Of a DNA stretch of 64,000 nucleotides, positions 18,396-26,150 are shown one piece after another. The stretch is from Myxococcota bacterium (GTDB lineage Bacteria > Myxococcota_A > Polyangia > Polyangiales > Polyangiaceae). The notes under the pieces were generated by a model, which worked only from the letters and a program-made list of their open reading frames with translations, had not been told where the DNA came from and searched no databases. How positions within the stretch are numbered: position 1 is the first letter of the stretch; the number at the start of each line of letters is the position of its first letter. The stretch is from positions 28,423 through 92,422 of the forward strand of contig CAUJEM010000067.1 of NCBI GenBank assembly GCA_963169915.1, given 5' to 3'. The translations under genes were made by a program, and so were the position numbers.

Positions 18396-19214
18396 TCAGC
18401 CCGCGGGCGCGCGCAGCATCCAGCGGCGTAGCCCCTCGCTGGCGAGCTGCAGCGAGCCGCTCGCGGCCGCCACGGCGAGCGCGCCGAAGGCGAGCACGTG
18501 CGGAGCACGCAGCATGCCGGCGACCCCCTGCTCGAGCACCGCGCCGAGGCTGACGCCGTCGCTCGGACCGAGCCCGACGAAGCCGAGCGCCGTCTCGCCG
18601 AGCACCACGCCCGCCGCCACGCCGCCCGCCTGGATGGCCACGGGGCCGAGCAGGTTGGGCACGACGTGGCGCGCCAGCACTTGCCAGGGGCGGAGGCCGA
18701 GCGCGCGCGCGGCCTCGACGAACTGCGCGCTGGCGAGCGTGCGCGCTTGCGCCGCGGCGAGGCGCGTGAAGGGCGCCCAGCTCGTCAAGCAGAACACGCC
18801 GGCCAGGTGCGCGCGGCTCGGCGCCGTGACGGCGCTGAGCACGGCGAGCGCGAGCAGGAAGCTGGGGAAGGCCTGCACCAGATCACAGAGCCTGAGCGTG
18901 ACGGCCAGGACCCGCCCGCGGCGCAGGCCCGCCGCCGCGCCGAGCGGCGTGCCTAGCACGAAGCCGAAGGCCGCGACCGTCGCCGCCAAGGCGAGCGCGC
19001 GCGCGGTGCCATGCGTCAGCAGCGCCAGCAAGTCCACCCCGGCCTCCGCGCTGCCCAGGGGGCGCGCCCAGCTCGGCGCCTGCCACGACAGCTCCAGCGT
19101 GATGCGCGTGGGTGAGCGCGCCGACCCCAAGGCCCAGCCGCCCGTGACGAGCGCGAGAACGACGACGGGCACCACGGCGAGCAGCGCGCGCCGCTCCCCG
19201 CGCCGCGCGCTCAC
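18396..19214 (-). CDS. ABC transporter permease, OppC/DppC type
   Basis: A 272-residue inner-membrane permease of the dipeptide/oligopeptide family. It has an N-terminal membrane helix, a short periplasmic segment, and then five membrane helices with the EAA-loop EAARALGLRPWQVLARHVVPNLLGP that docks the ATPase. The C-terminal GETALGFVGLGPSDGVSLGAVLEQG is typical of OppC. The start is GTG at 19214, overlapping the stop of the OppB-type gene by 4 nt (GTGA). No ATPase or solute-binding protein gene is nearby. Confidence 0.9.
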   Translation of the reverse strand: MSARRGERRALLAVVPVVVLALVTGGWALGSARSPTRITLELSWQAPSWARPLGSAEAGVDLLALLTHGTARALALAATVAAFGFVLGTPLGAAAGLRRGRVLAVTLRLCDLVQAFPSFLLALAVLSAVTAPSRAHLAGVFCLTSWAPFTRLAAAQARTLASAQFVEAARALGLRPWQVLARHVVPNLLGPVAIQAGGVAAGVVLGETALGFVGLGPSDGVSLGAVLEQGVAGMLRAPHVLAFGALAVAAASGSLQLASEGLRRWMLRAPAG

Positions 19215-20188
19215 GCCGCACCTCCGCGTGGGTCCACCGCGGCCTGCAGCGCCGCCGACAGCGACTGCGCCACGACGAACAGCAGCCCCGAGGCGACGAC
19301 CGACGCCTCCATCACCGGGATGTCCCGCGCGGCGTAGGCCCCCAGCATGAGGCTCCCGAGCCCCGGACGCTCGAACAGCCGCTCGAGCACGATGGCGCCG
19401 CCGAGCAGCGCGCCGAGCTGCGTCGCCACCACCACGACGATGGGCGCGGAGGCGACGGGCAGCGCGTGCAGCACCCACACGCGCCACGGGCCGCCCCCCT
19501 TGGCCACCGCGACCTCCAGGAACTTGGCGTGCGTCACCTCCAGCAGGGCGGCGCGCGCGATGCGCGCCACCTGCGCGCCCAGCGGCAGGCCGAGCAGCAC
19601 GCTGGCGAACACCAGCCCCGTGAAGCCGCCGTCCGGATCCCCGGGGAGTGGAACCAAGCGCCAGCGTAGCGCGAGCAGGTACGTGGCGAGCGGCGCCAGG
19701 GCGAGCAGCGGCGTGGCCGCCACCACGAGCACGGCGCGTACGACCCAGCGTCGCGCAGCGCCGAGCCACGGCCCCACGCCGAGCAAGGCCGCGCCCACCC
19801 CGCCCGCCGCACCCAAGGCGACGGCGAGCCCAGCCAGCGCCGCGGTCGGCCCGAGCGCGCCCCACACCTCGCCGAAGGCGGTGCGCCCCGGACGCGCGAG
19901 GCTCTGCCCCAGATCCAAGCGTATCAGCCCGACCACGAAGCGCCCGTACTGCACGAGCAGCGGCTGGTCGAAGCCGAGCCGCGAGCGCAGCTCCGCGCGC
20001 GCGCTCGCGGGCGCCTGCTCTCCCAAGATGAGCGCCGCAGGATCTCCAGGCAGCAGCCGCAGCGCCAAGAACACGAGCGATGCCAGCACGAGCACCACCC
20101 CGAGCGCGCCGAGCGCCTGGCTCAGCAGCGCGCGCAGCACGCGGCCAGCCACGACCGCTCGGCTGGCTCGACCGGCCACGCTCGGCAT
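19211..20188 (-). CDS. ABC transporter permease, OppB/DppB type
   Basis: A 325-residue permease. After the first membrane helix comes the family stretch FLALRLLPGDPAALILG and RLGFDQPLLVQYGRFV; the coupling loop reads EVAVAKGGGPWRVWVLHALPVASAP and the end carries VLERLFERPGLGSLMLGAYAARDIPVMEA, all typical of OppB. It forms a heterodimer with the overlapping OppC-type gene. It begins 6 nt after the Cys-rich lipoprotein gene, so all three are likely one transcript. The transported compound cannot be told from the sequence. Confidence 0.9.
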   Translation of the reverse strand: MPSVAGRASRAVVAGRVLRALLSQALGALGVVLVLASLVFLALRLLPGDPAALILGEQAPASARAELRSRLGFDQPLLVQYGRFVVGLIRLDLGQSLARPGRTAFGEVWGALGPTAALAGLAVALGAAGGVGAALLGVGPWLGAARRWVVRAVLVVAATPLLALAPLATYLLALRWRLVPLPGDPDGGFTGLVFASVLLGLPLGAQVARIARAALLEVTHAKFLEVAVAKGGGPWRVWVLHALPVASAPIVVVVATQLGALLGGAIVLERLFERPGLGSLMLGAYAARDIPVMEASVVASGLLFVVAQSLSAALQAAVDPRGGAA

Positions 20189-20194
20189 CGGTCG

Positions 20195-20809
20195 CTAGCC
20201 GCCCCCCGCCCCCGCCACGCCGCTCGCGCCCCCACTCCCGCTCGCTCCGCCGCCACCGCTCGCTCCCCCGCCACCGCTCGCTCCGCCGCTCCCGCCGTCG
20301 GGCGGCTTGCCCCAGTCCTCGAAGCCAGCGTCCGTCCCGGTGCACACCTCCGTGCCCACGCCCTCGCCGAGGGGCTCGCCGCTGTACGGGACCACGCACA
20401 CTCGACCGCTGCCGCCATGTTCCACCCTCACCGCACCCCAGTCGTTGCCCGCGCGCCCGAGGTCTTGGCACACGTAGCCGCCGCGGCAGTCATCGTCGCT
20501 GCCACAGCTCCGCATGCAGAAGGTGCGGCGCAGGCGCCCGCCGCTCTGCGCGTCCTTGCACGCCGCCGCCCGCGAGCGCTCCGGCCCGAAGCCGATGCAC
20601 ACGGCCTCCTCCGGGCAGGTCCCAGGGCTACAGTTGAAGAGGGTGCAGTAGCCGCCCGGTTGCGTGGTGTCACAGAGGCGGTCACCGGAGGCCGAGCAGT
20701 CGACGGAGGTGCTGCACTCGTCGCCGATCTTGGGTTTGCAGCCCGAGGCGCCGAGCAGCGCCACCCCTAACGCGAGCGGCAAGACAAGTCGGTGCAAGAG
20801 GGCAGCCAT
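20195..20809 (-). CDS. Cys-rich lipoprotein with Gly/Ser/Ala tail
   Basis: A 204-residue lipoprotein. The ATG at 20809 gives the signal peptide MAALLHRLVLPLALGVALLG with lipobox ASGC. The mature part holds many cysteines in short spacing (GDECSTSVDCSASGDRLCDTT, SPGTCPEEAVCIGFG, FCMRSCGSDDDCRGGYVCQDLG), a pattern common in myxobacterial secreted proteins, and ends in a Gly/Ser/Ala repeat. It does not look like a peptide-binding protein even though it precedes two peptide-type permeases by 6 nt. Function unknown. Confidence 0.8.
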   Translation of the reverse strand: MAALLHRLVLPLALGVALLGASGCKPKIGDECSTSVDCSASGDRLCDTTQPGGYCTLFNCSPGTCPEEAVCIGFGPERSRAAACKDAQSGGRLRRTFCMRSCGSDDDCRGGYVCQDLGRAGNDWGAVRVEHGGSGRVCVVPYSGEPLGEGVGTEVCTGTDAGFEDWGKPPDGGSGGASGGGGASGGGGASGSGGASGVAGAGGG

Positions 20810-20855
20810 GGGCGGCGCGCATGCTAGACCTAGCTCCACCACGGCGCCAGCCGCC

Positions 20856-20885
20856 TTGACACTGGCGCGCCGTGCCCCATAAAAC
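20856..20885 (+). promoter_or_regulatory. Sigma-70-type promoter of the ferredoxin gene
   Basis: A perfect -35 TTGACA at 20856-20861 is followed after 18 nt by TAAAAC at 20880-20885 (4 of 6 to TATAAT; the local ATAAAA run is the only AT-rich piece nearby). Predicted start is near 20892, giving a leader of about 19 nt with GAAGG at 20902-20906 before the ATG at 20911. Confidence 0.65.
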
Positions 20886-20910
20886 CCGAGGCCAAGGGCG
20901 CGAAGGCATC

Positions 20911-21216
20911 ATGGCAACCTACATCACAGAAGATTGCATCAACTGCGGCGCGTGCGAGCCGGAGTGCCCCAACGAGGCCATCTCGGAGGGCGACGACATC
21001 TACGTCATCGATCCTGATCTTTGCACGGAGTGCGTCGGCTTCTACGACCATGAGGCCTGTCAGGCCGTCTGCCCGGTGGAGTGCTGCCTCCCGGATCCTT
21101 CCCGGCCGGAGACGGAAGAGCAGCTCGCGGCGCGCGCGCTGCAGCTCCACCCGGACGACGCCGAGCTGCGCGCGCGGATCGAGAGCGGCAATTTCCCCTC
21201 GCGCTTCCGTAAGTAG
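20911..21216 (+). CDS. 2[4Fe-4S] ferredoxin, YfhL/Allochromatium type
   Basis: A 101-residue ferredoxin. The first cluster motif is C9-x2-C12-x2-C15-x3-C19; the second is C38-x2-C41-x8-C50-x3-C54, with the extended loop typical of YfhL/A. vinosum-type low-potential ferredoxins. Residues 60-101 form a short charged C-terminal helix also usual in this group. A strong promoter and ribosome site precede it, and it is followed after 7 nt by an envelope protein gene. An electron carrier role is certain at family level; the partner is unknown (the etfBA genes are 39 kb away). Confidence 0.95.
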   Translation: MATYITEDCINCGACEPECPNEAISEGDDIYVIDPDLCTECVGFYDHEACQAVCPVECCLPDPSRPETEEQLAARALQLHPDDAELRARIESGNFPSRFRK

Positions 21217-21223
21217 CACTAGC

Positions 21224-22108
21224 GTGCTGGGCAGCCTCTCCCAGCGGTGGTGGCTCGGTGGGGTGCTCGTCATCACCGGGTGTGGAGGCGCCTCGCCCCT
21301 GCTGCACCCCGCTCACCCGCTCCCTGCCGGAGAGAGCAGCTTCAGCGCCGGCGTCAGCGGGCAGCTCATGGCGGGCGCCGCGCAAGCGGAGCTGAACGCC
21401 GCCAAGAGCGCCAACGCCAACGGCGTCGCTCCCGGCCGCCCTCGTGAGGCCTTCTTGCGCGGCGCCGTCGCGTACGCCGCTGTCGCTCCGGGCGTGGCGC
21501 CCTTCGTCGGCTTCCGGCTCGGGCTCCAGGGGAACACCGAGGCCGGGCTCAGCGCCACGGGGCGCCGCGTCCGCGTGGACGGCCGCTACGCCTACGTCCT
21601 GACGGACACGGTGGCGCTCAGCGTCGGCGCCGGCGCTAGCGCCCTCTTGGAGCGCATGGCCGAGGACGAGCAGGGGGACGACGCCACCGCGCAGCGGCTG
21701 GGCGCCATCCCGGGCGTGGACGGCAGCGGGCTCAGCGGGTTCGGGGTGGACGTCCCGCTGCTGCTTGGCTGGCGTAGCAAGGGCAGCATCGTCCAGCTCT
21801 GGGCGGGGCCTAGGCTGGGCTACCAACACCTCGGCGGAGACTGGGCGCTGCGCATCGACCCGGACGCCCGTGAGCAGGTGCTCGCGGCAGGGGCGGCCCA
21901 GCAGTGGAGCCTGGGCGGCGTGCTCGGCCTGGCCGTCGGGCTCTACCCCGTGCAGGCCTCCATCGGCGTGGACGTGGCGTACCTAGCGCTCAGCGGCGAG
22001 GCCGCGCTGCTCGAGCGCCGAGCGGGCGTCTCGCAGAAGGTCACCTACACCGGCGTGACCCACGCCCTCGGCGTCGCGCCCGCGGGCGCGCTCAGCGTCC
22101 GGTTCTGA
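21224..22108 (+). CDS. Predicted outer-membrane-associated lipoprotein
   Basis: A 294-residue protein with signal peptide and lipobox ending VITGC when read from the GTG at 21224. The mature part has regular alternating strands with aromatic ends (AYAAVAPGVAPFVGFRLGLQG, GRYAYVLTDTVALSVGAGASAL, IVQLWAGPRLGYQHLGGDW, GGVLGLAVGLYPVQASIGVDVAYLAL), fitting a small beta-barrel-like fold, and it ends in the outer-membrane-like residues SVRF. No family is recognised. It begins 7 nt after the ferredoxin stop, so it may ride on the same transcript. Confidence 0.75.
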   Translation: MLGSLSQRWWLGGVLVITGCGGASPLLHPAHPLPAGESSFSAGVSGQLMAGAAQAELNAAKSANANGVAPGRPREAFLRGAVAYAAVAPGVAPFVGFRLGLQGNTEAGLSATGRRVRVDGRYAYVLTDTVALSVGAGASALLERMAEDEQGDDATAQRLGAIPGVDGSGLSGFGVDVPLLLGWRSKGSIVQLWAGPRLGYQHLGGDWALRIDPDAREQVLAAGAAQQWSLGGVLGLAVGLYPVQASIGVDVAYLALSGEAALLERRAGVSQKVTYTGVTHALGVAPAGALSVRF

Positions 22109-22159
22109 CGGCGCCCTCCCCGAGTTGCGCGCCCGAGCGACCGCTCCTATCCTTGTCGG

Positions 22160-23032
22160 GTGCGCGCTCTCGCCTCCCTGAGTCCCGCGGCCGTCGGCTC
22201 GCTGCTGCTCGCGCTGGGCTGCTCGGGCAACGTCACCAGCTACTCCACCGAGGAGGCCGCCGGCAGCGTCCACATGCTGCTGCGGGTCGAGCGCAGCACC
22301 GCCAGGGACGAGAGCGCCGAAGCCGCCGCGCTCGTGGGCTTTCTACGGGTCCCTGCCCAGGTGGACCCTAGCAGCGCGCTCGAGCTGCTGGACGGCGTCC
22401 AGGTGCCCCCTCCGCTGGGTCAGTGCGCCTCACGGCAGAGCCCTCAGCGCACCACCCTCACGTCCGGCGCAGTCACCCTACTGGAGGCCGGTGAGCTCAG
22501 CCTGGCCAGCAACGGGCAAGAGACGCCGCTGGCGCCCCGGGCCTTCCCCACCGTGAGCAACCTCTTGAGCGGCGTCGTGTACACCACCACGGACCGCGCC
22601 GCGGAGACCCTCCCCGCGGGGAGCCTGTACTACGTGCAGGCACGCCGTGGCTCCGAGCTGAGCGACATCGACACCACGGTGCTCGCCCCGGAAGAGCTCG
22701 AAGAGCTCCAGGTGCTCGGGACGCCCTGGGCGCGGCTGGAGCAGCTCCCGGTCGGCGCCGAGCTCAGCCTGTCGTGGCGCCCCGGCAGTCCAACGGACTG
22801 GGTCGTCGTCGAGCTGGAGATGAGCGGCGCCGCCACCACGTGGTGCGCCTTCAAAGACGACGGGCTGGCCAGCGTGCCCCTGCACCTCACCGAGGCGACG
22901 CCAGCGCGGCTCAGCGTCCGCCGGGTGCGACTGGCCGAGCTGAGCGCCAGCGGGCTCGCCAGCGGCCTGGCGCGCTTCGAGTTCGAGCGCTTCGCCTCCG
23001 TGGAGCTGGTGCCCACGGAGGTGGTCGACTGA
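22160..23032 (+). CDS. Hypothetical lipoprotein
   Basis: A 290-residue lipoprotein with GTG start at 22160 and a signal peptide ending LLALGC (Cys21). The mature part is acidic, with few charged clusters and several Ig-like strand patterns (ELSLSWRPGSPTDWVVVELEMSGAATTWCAFKDDGLASVPLHL, RLSVRRVRLAEL). No catalytic motif is visible and I do not recognise the family. It follows the barrel-like protein gene by 51 nt on the same strand. Confidence 0.75.
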   Translation: MRALASLSPAAVGSLLLALGCSGNVTSYSTEEAAGSVHMLLRVERSTARDESAEAAALVGFLRVPAQVDPSSALELLDGVQVPPPLGQCASRQSPQRTTLTSGAVTLLEAGELSLASNGQETPLAPRAFPTVSNLLSGVVYTTTDRAAETLPAGSLYYVQARRGSELSDIDTTVLAPEELEELQVLGTPWARLEQLPVGAELSLSWRPGSPTDWVVVELEMSGAATTWCAFKDDGLASVPLHLTEATPARLSVRRVRLAELSASGLASGLARFEFERFASVELVPTEVVD

Positions 23033-23075
23033 GCGCTCAGGCGCAGCGCCACGAGGGCGCCGCGCGCTGCAGCAC

Positions 23076-23981
23076 CTACTCCGCGGCGGCGCGCTCCGCC
23101 CGAAGCAGCGGGAAGCCGAGCGCCTCCCGCTGCGCGAGCCACGCCGCGGCCACCGCGCGCGAGAGGGTGCGGACGCGCAAGATGTAGCGCTGCCGCTCCG
23201 TGACGCCGATGGCCCCACGAGCGTCCAGCATGTTGAACGCGTGCGCGGCCTTGACCACGTGATCGTAGGCCGGTAACACCAGCTTGCCCAAGGGATCCTC
23301 CGCCCGCGCCAGCAGGCGGGTGACCTCACGCTCGTGCTCGTCGAAGTGAGCCAGGTACGCCGAGGTGCGCGCCTCTTCGAAATTGTAGCTACTCCACTCC
23401 CACTCCGCGCGCTGGCAGAGATCTCCATAGGTGACGTCACGGTTCCACTGGAGCTCGTACATGCTGTCGACGTCTTGCAGGTACATGGCCATCCGCTCGA
23501 GCCCGTAGGTCAGCTCGCCGCTCACGGGCCGGCAGTCGAAGCCCCCCACCTGCTGAAAGTAGGTAAACTGACTGATCTCCAGGCCGTCGAGCCACACCTG
23601 CCAGCCGAGCCCCCAGGCCCCCAGCGTGGGGCTCTCCCAGTCGTCCTCGAGGAAGCGGACGTCGTGGTCGAGCGGCCGCGTGCCGAGCGCCACCAGGCTC
23701 TCGAGGTAGAGCTCTTGGAGATTGGGTGGGTTGGGCTTGAGGATGACCTGGAACTGATGAAACTGTTGGGCGCGGTTGGGGTTGTCGCCGTAGCGGCCGT
23801 CCGTGGGGCGCCGCGAGGGCTCCACGAAGGCGACGTTCCACGGCTCCGGGCCGAGGGCGCGGAGGAAGGTGCTCGGGTTGAAGGTGCCCGCCCCCACCTC
23901 GGAGTTGTACGGCTGGACGAGCAGACAGCCGTGCTCTGCCCAGAAGCGCTGCAGGTTGAGGATGATGTCTTGGAAATACAT
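23076..23981 (-). CDS. glyQ: Glycyl-tRNA synthetase alpha subunit
   Basis: A 301-residue class II synthetase catalytic subunit of the bacterial alpha2beta2 type. The N-terminus [47 protein letters not shown], then [19 protein letters not shown] (here [14 protein letters not shown]) and the class II motif 3 region [10 protein letters not shown] are diagnostic. The ATG at 23981 gives the standard start; an open frame upstream to 24185 is not conserved. The beta subunit gene glyS normally lies directly downstream but is absent here; the next downstream gene is convergent. Confidence 0.96.
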   Translation of the reverse strand: MYFQDIILNLQRFWAEHGCLLVQPYNSEVGAGTFNPSTFLRALGPEPWNVAFVEPSRRPTDGRYGDNPNRAQQFHQFQVILKPNPPNLQELYLESLVALGTRPLDHDVRFLEDDWESPTLGAWGLGWQVWLDGLEISQFTYFQQVGGFDCRPVSGELTYGLERMAMYLQDVDSMYELQWNRDVTYGDLCQRAEWEWSSYNFEEARTSAYLAHFDEHEREVTRLLARAEDPLGKLVLPAYDHVVKAAHAFNMLDARGAIGVTERQRYILRVRTLSRAVAAAWLAQREALGFPLLRAERAAAE

Positions 23982-24160
23982 GGTGGGCTCCGGCCACCGC
24001 GCTCGGCGGGCCGGCGTGCAGCTTAGCAGCGAGCGCACGCCGACCACCCGCTGCTTCGCTGAGAATCGCTTGACGCAGTGCATACCTGAGGTTGCGCTCA
24101 GCACGGCAACTGGTATGACCACTTGCCACTGAGGTCCTCTCCACCCCCGAGCACCACACC

Positions 24161-24610
24161 ATGCGATGGATGAAGTTCGAAGCACGCTGGGCCAGCGCCG
24201 CCATGGAGGGCTTCGTGTCCGGTCGAGGCGCCGCCTTCGCTCCGCACCCGGGAGAGGTGGATTTCGTCCATGCCCTGCTGGTGATGGGGGCCGCGTCGGC
24301 GCCGCTGGCGCGGCTAGGCCTTCGGCTGGCGGTGTGGCTGGCGGCCCTCTCCCCTCTCCTGCTCGACGGTCGGCTGCGCTTGCTCTCGAGCGTGGCGCCG
24401 GAGCAGCGCGGCGCCCTGCTGGCTCGCCTGCTCGTCCACCGAAGCTTCTTGCTCCGGGAGCTGGCGCTCTACCTCAAGCTCGCCACGAGCCTCGCGCTCT
24501 TCTCGGTCGCCACCCTGCGCGAGCGCAGCCACTACCTCCGCGCGCTGCCCGCCAGCCCGCCAGCGCCGGCGGCACGCGCCCTCCCCCTCGTCCCCAGCGT
24601 GGAGGGCTGA
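24161..24610 (+). CDS. Small membrane protein paired with GMC oxidoreductase
   Basis: A 149-residue protein with two or three hydrophobic segments ([53 protein letters not shown]) and an Arg-rich middle. No signal-peptide cleavage site is clear. It ends 2 nt before the GMC oxidoreductase start, so the two are almost certainly co-expressed. I infer a membrane anchor or accessory subunit for the flavoenzyme, comparable in position to the small subunit of other membrane-bound GMC dehydrogenases, but there is no sequence match that I recognise. Confidence 0.75.
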   Translation: MRWMKFEARWASAAMEGFVSGRGAAFAPHPGEVDFVHALLVMGAASAPLARLGLRLAVWLAALSPLLLDGRLRLLSSVAPEQRGALLARLLVHRSFLLRELALYLKLATSLALFSVATLRERSHYLRALPASPPAPAARALPLVPSVEG

Positions 24611-24612
24611 CG

Positions 24613-26115
24613 GTGGCGCAGCTCACCCTGGAGGACGCCGCAGATTTCGTGATCGTCGGAACGGGCGCCGGCGGCGCGACAGCGGCGCGCGTCCTCGCCG
24701 AAGCCGGCTACTCGCTCGTGCTCCTGGAAGAGGGCCCCCTGCTGACCCGCGAGGAGCGCCCCGCGGAGCTGCTCGACGCCATGGCCCTCGCGGTGCGGGA
24801 CTTCGGGAGCCAGACCACCTCCGGGCCAACGCCCATGCCGCTCCTCCAGGGTCGGCTGGTCGGCGGGAGCACGGCCATCAACAGCGGGATCATCTGGCGC
24901 CTGCCAGAGGACGTGCGGGAGGAGTGGACCCGCGACCACGGGCTCGGCTGGCTCGTGGAACGCGAGGCCCTCACGCGCATCTTCGAACAGCTCGAGCTGG
25001 AGCTGGAGGTCGCGCCCACCTCGGACGAGGTCTTGGGGAACAACGGGCACAAGATGCGGCAGGCGTGTGAGGCCCTCGGCCTCCCCGGCAAGCCCATCAC
25101 GCGCAACGCGCGGCGCTGCCAGGGCCGCGCGCGCTGTCTCCAAGGCTGCCCGCTGGAGGCGCGCCAGAGCATGGACGTCAGCTACATCCCGCGCGCCGTC
25201 GCCCACGGGGCGCGCCTTCACCCGCTGTGCCGCGCCACACGGGTGCTGCGCGCACGCGGGCGCGCGGTGGGCGTCGAGGGTGAGGTCTTGGACCCTCGGA
25301 CCCGGCGGCGCCGCGGGCGCTTTCAGGTGATGGCCCGGCGCGGCGTCATCGTGGCCGCGGGCGCCATCCACACCCCCGTGCTGCTCGCGAGCAGCGGCGT
25401 CGGGGGCCCGGTCGGAGACTACTTCCAGGCTCACCCCGGCTGCGCCGTGGTCGGGCGCTTCGCGGAGCCCATCACCATGGGCTTCGGTGCCACCCAGGGC
25501 TACGAGGTGCCCCAGCGCGAGCGCGGCTTCAAGCTCGAGAGCCTGAGCCTCCCCCCGGAGATGCTGGCCGCGCGGCTCCCGGGTGCTGGCCACGCCTGGC
25601 AGCAGCGCCTCGCGGAGCTCGATCACTACGCACAGTGGGCCACCCAGGTGCGCATGCAGGCGCACGGGCGCGTTCGGCGTAGCTGGCTCGGGAGCCCCGT
25701 CGTCCAGTACGAGCCCCTCGCCGCGGACCTCGCCAAGGTACAGACCGCCGTCGCGCTGCTCTGTAGGATGATGTTCGCTGCCGGCGCCACGGAGGTGTTC
25801 CCCGGGCTCGGCGGGCTGCCGGAGGCGCTCACCACCGTGGAGCAGGTCAGGCTGCTCGAGCAGGCGCCCTTGAAGCGCCAAGACGTGCACCTGCTGGCCT
25901 CGCACCTCTTTGGCACCGCGCGCGCCGGCGCCAACCACCGCACCAGCGTGGTCGACGCCCGGCTCGAGTGCCACGACGTCCCCGGCCTGTACGTGATGGA
26001 CGCCAGCGCGCTGCCCACCAACCTGGGCGTCAACCCACAGCACACCATCATGGCGACGGTGTGGCGCGCCGCCGAGGCGCTGGCCGAGCGCAGCGCTCGG
26101 CCTCCCGTGGCCTGA
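24613..26115 (+). CDS. GMC-family oxidoreductase (long-chain alcohol oxidase-like)
   Basis: A 500-residue FAD enzyme, read from GTG 24613. The dinucleotide fold is DFVIVGTGAGGATAARVLAEAGYSLVLLEEG near residues 10-40; GGSTAINSGIIWRLP is the second GMC signature. The cysteine-rich segment CQGRARCLQGCPLEARQSM is typical of the branch containing long-chain fatty alcohol and cholesterol-type oxidases. The C-terminus LYVMDASALPTNLGVNPQHTIMA carries the active-site His-Thr/Asn pattern. No signal peptide is present, so it is cytoplasmic or membrane-attached through the preceding small protein. Substrate unknown. Confidence 0.92.
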   Translation: MAQLTLEDAADFVIVGTGAGGATAARVLAEAGYSLVLLEEGPLLTREERPAELLDAMALAVRDFGSQTTSGPTPMPLLQGRLVGGSTAINSGIIWRLPEDVREEWTRDHGLGWLVEREALTRIFEQLELELEVAPTSDEVLGNNGHKMRQACEALGLPGKPITRNARRCQGRARCLQGCPLEARQSMDVSYIPRAVAHGARLHPLCRATRVLRARGRAVGVEGEVLDPRTRRRRGRFQVMARRGVIVAAGAIHTPVLLASSGVGGPVGDYFQAHPGCAVVGRFAEPITMGFGATQGYEVPQRERGFKLESLSLPPEMLAARLPGAGHAWQQRLAELDHYAQWATQVRMQAHGRVRRSWLGSPVVQYEPLAADLAKVQTAVALLCRMMFAAGATEVFPGLGGLPEALTTVEQVRLLEQAPLKRQDVHLLASHLFGTARAGANHRTSVVDARLECHDVPGLYVMDASALPTNLGVNPQHTIMATVWRAAEALAERSARPPVA

Positions 26116-26150
26116 CGCGCGTCCAGCAGCGTGCCCCGCGCTCGGCAGCC

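Noticed and set aside
17797..19350. Plus-strand open frame opposite the HEAT and permease genes
   Set aside because: Composition is typical of an antisense shadow and no ribosome site or domain is present.
24070..24119. Possible promoters between glyQ and the small membrane protein gene (TTGACG; TTGCGC/TATGAC)
   Set aside because: No pair has both a good -35 and a good -10 at a usual distance, so I could not choose one.
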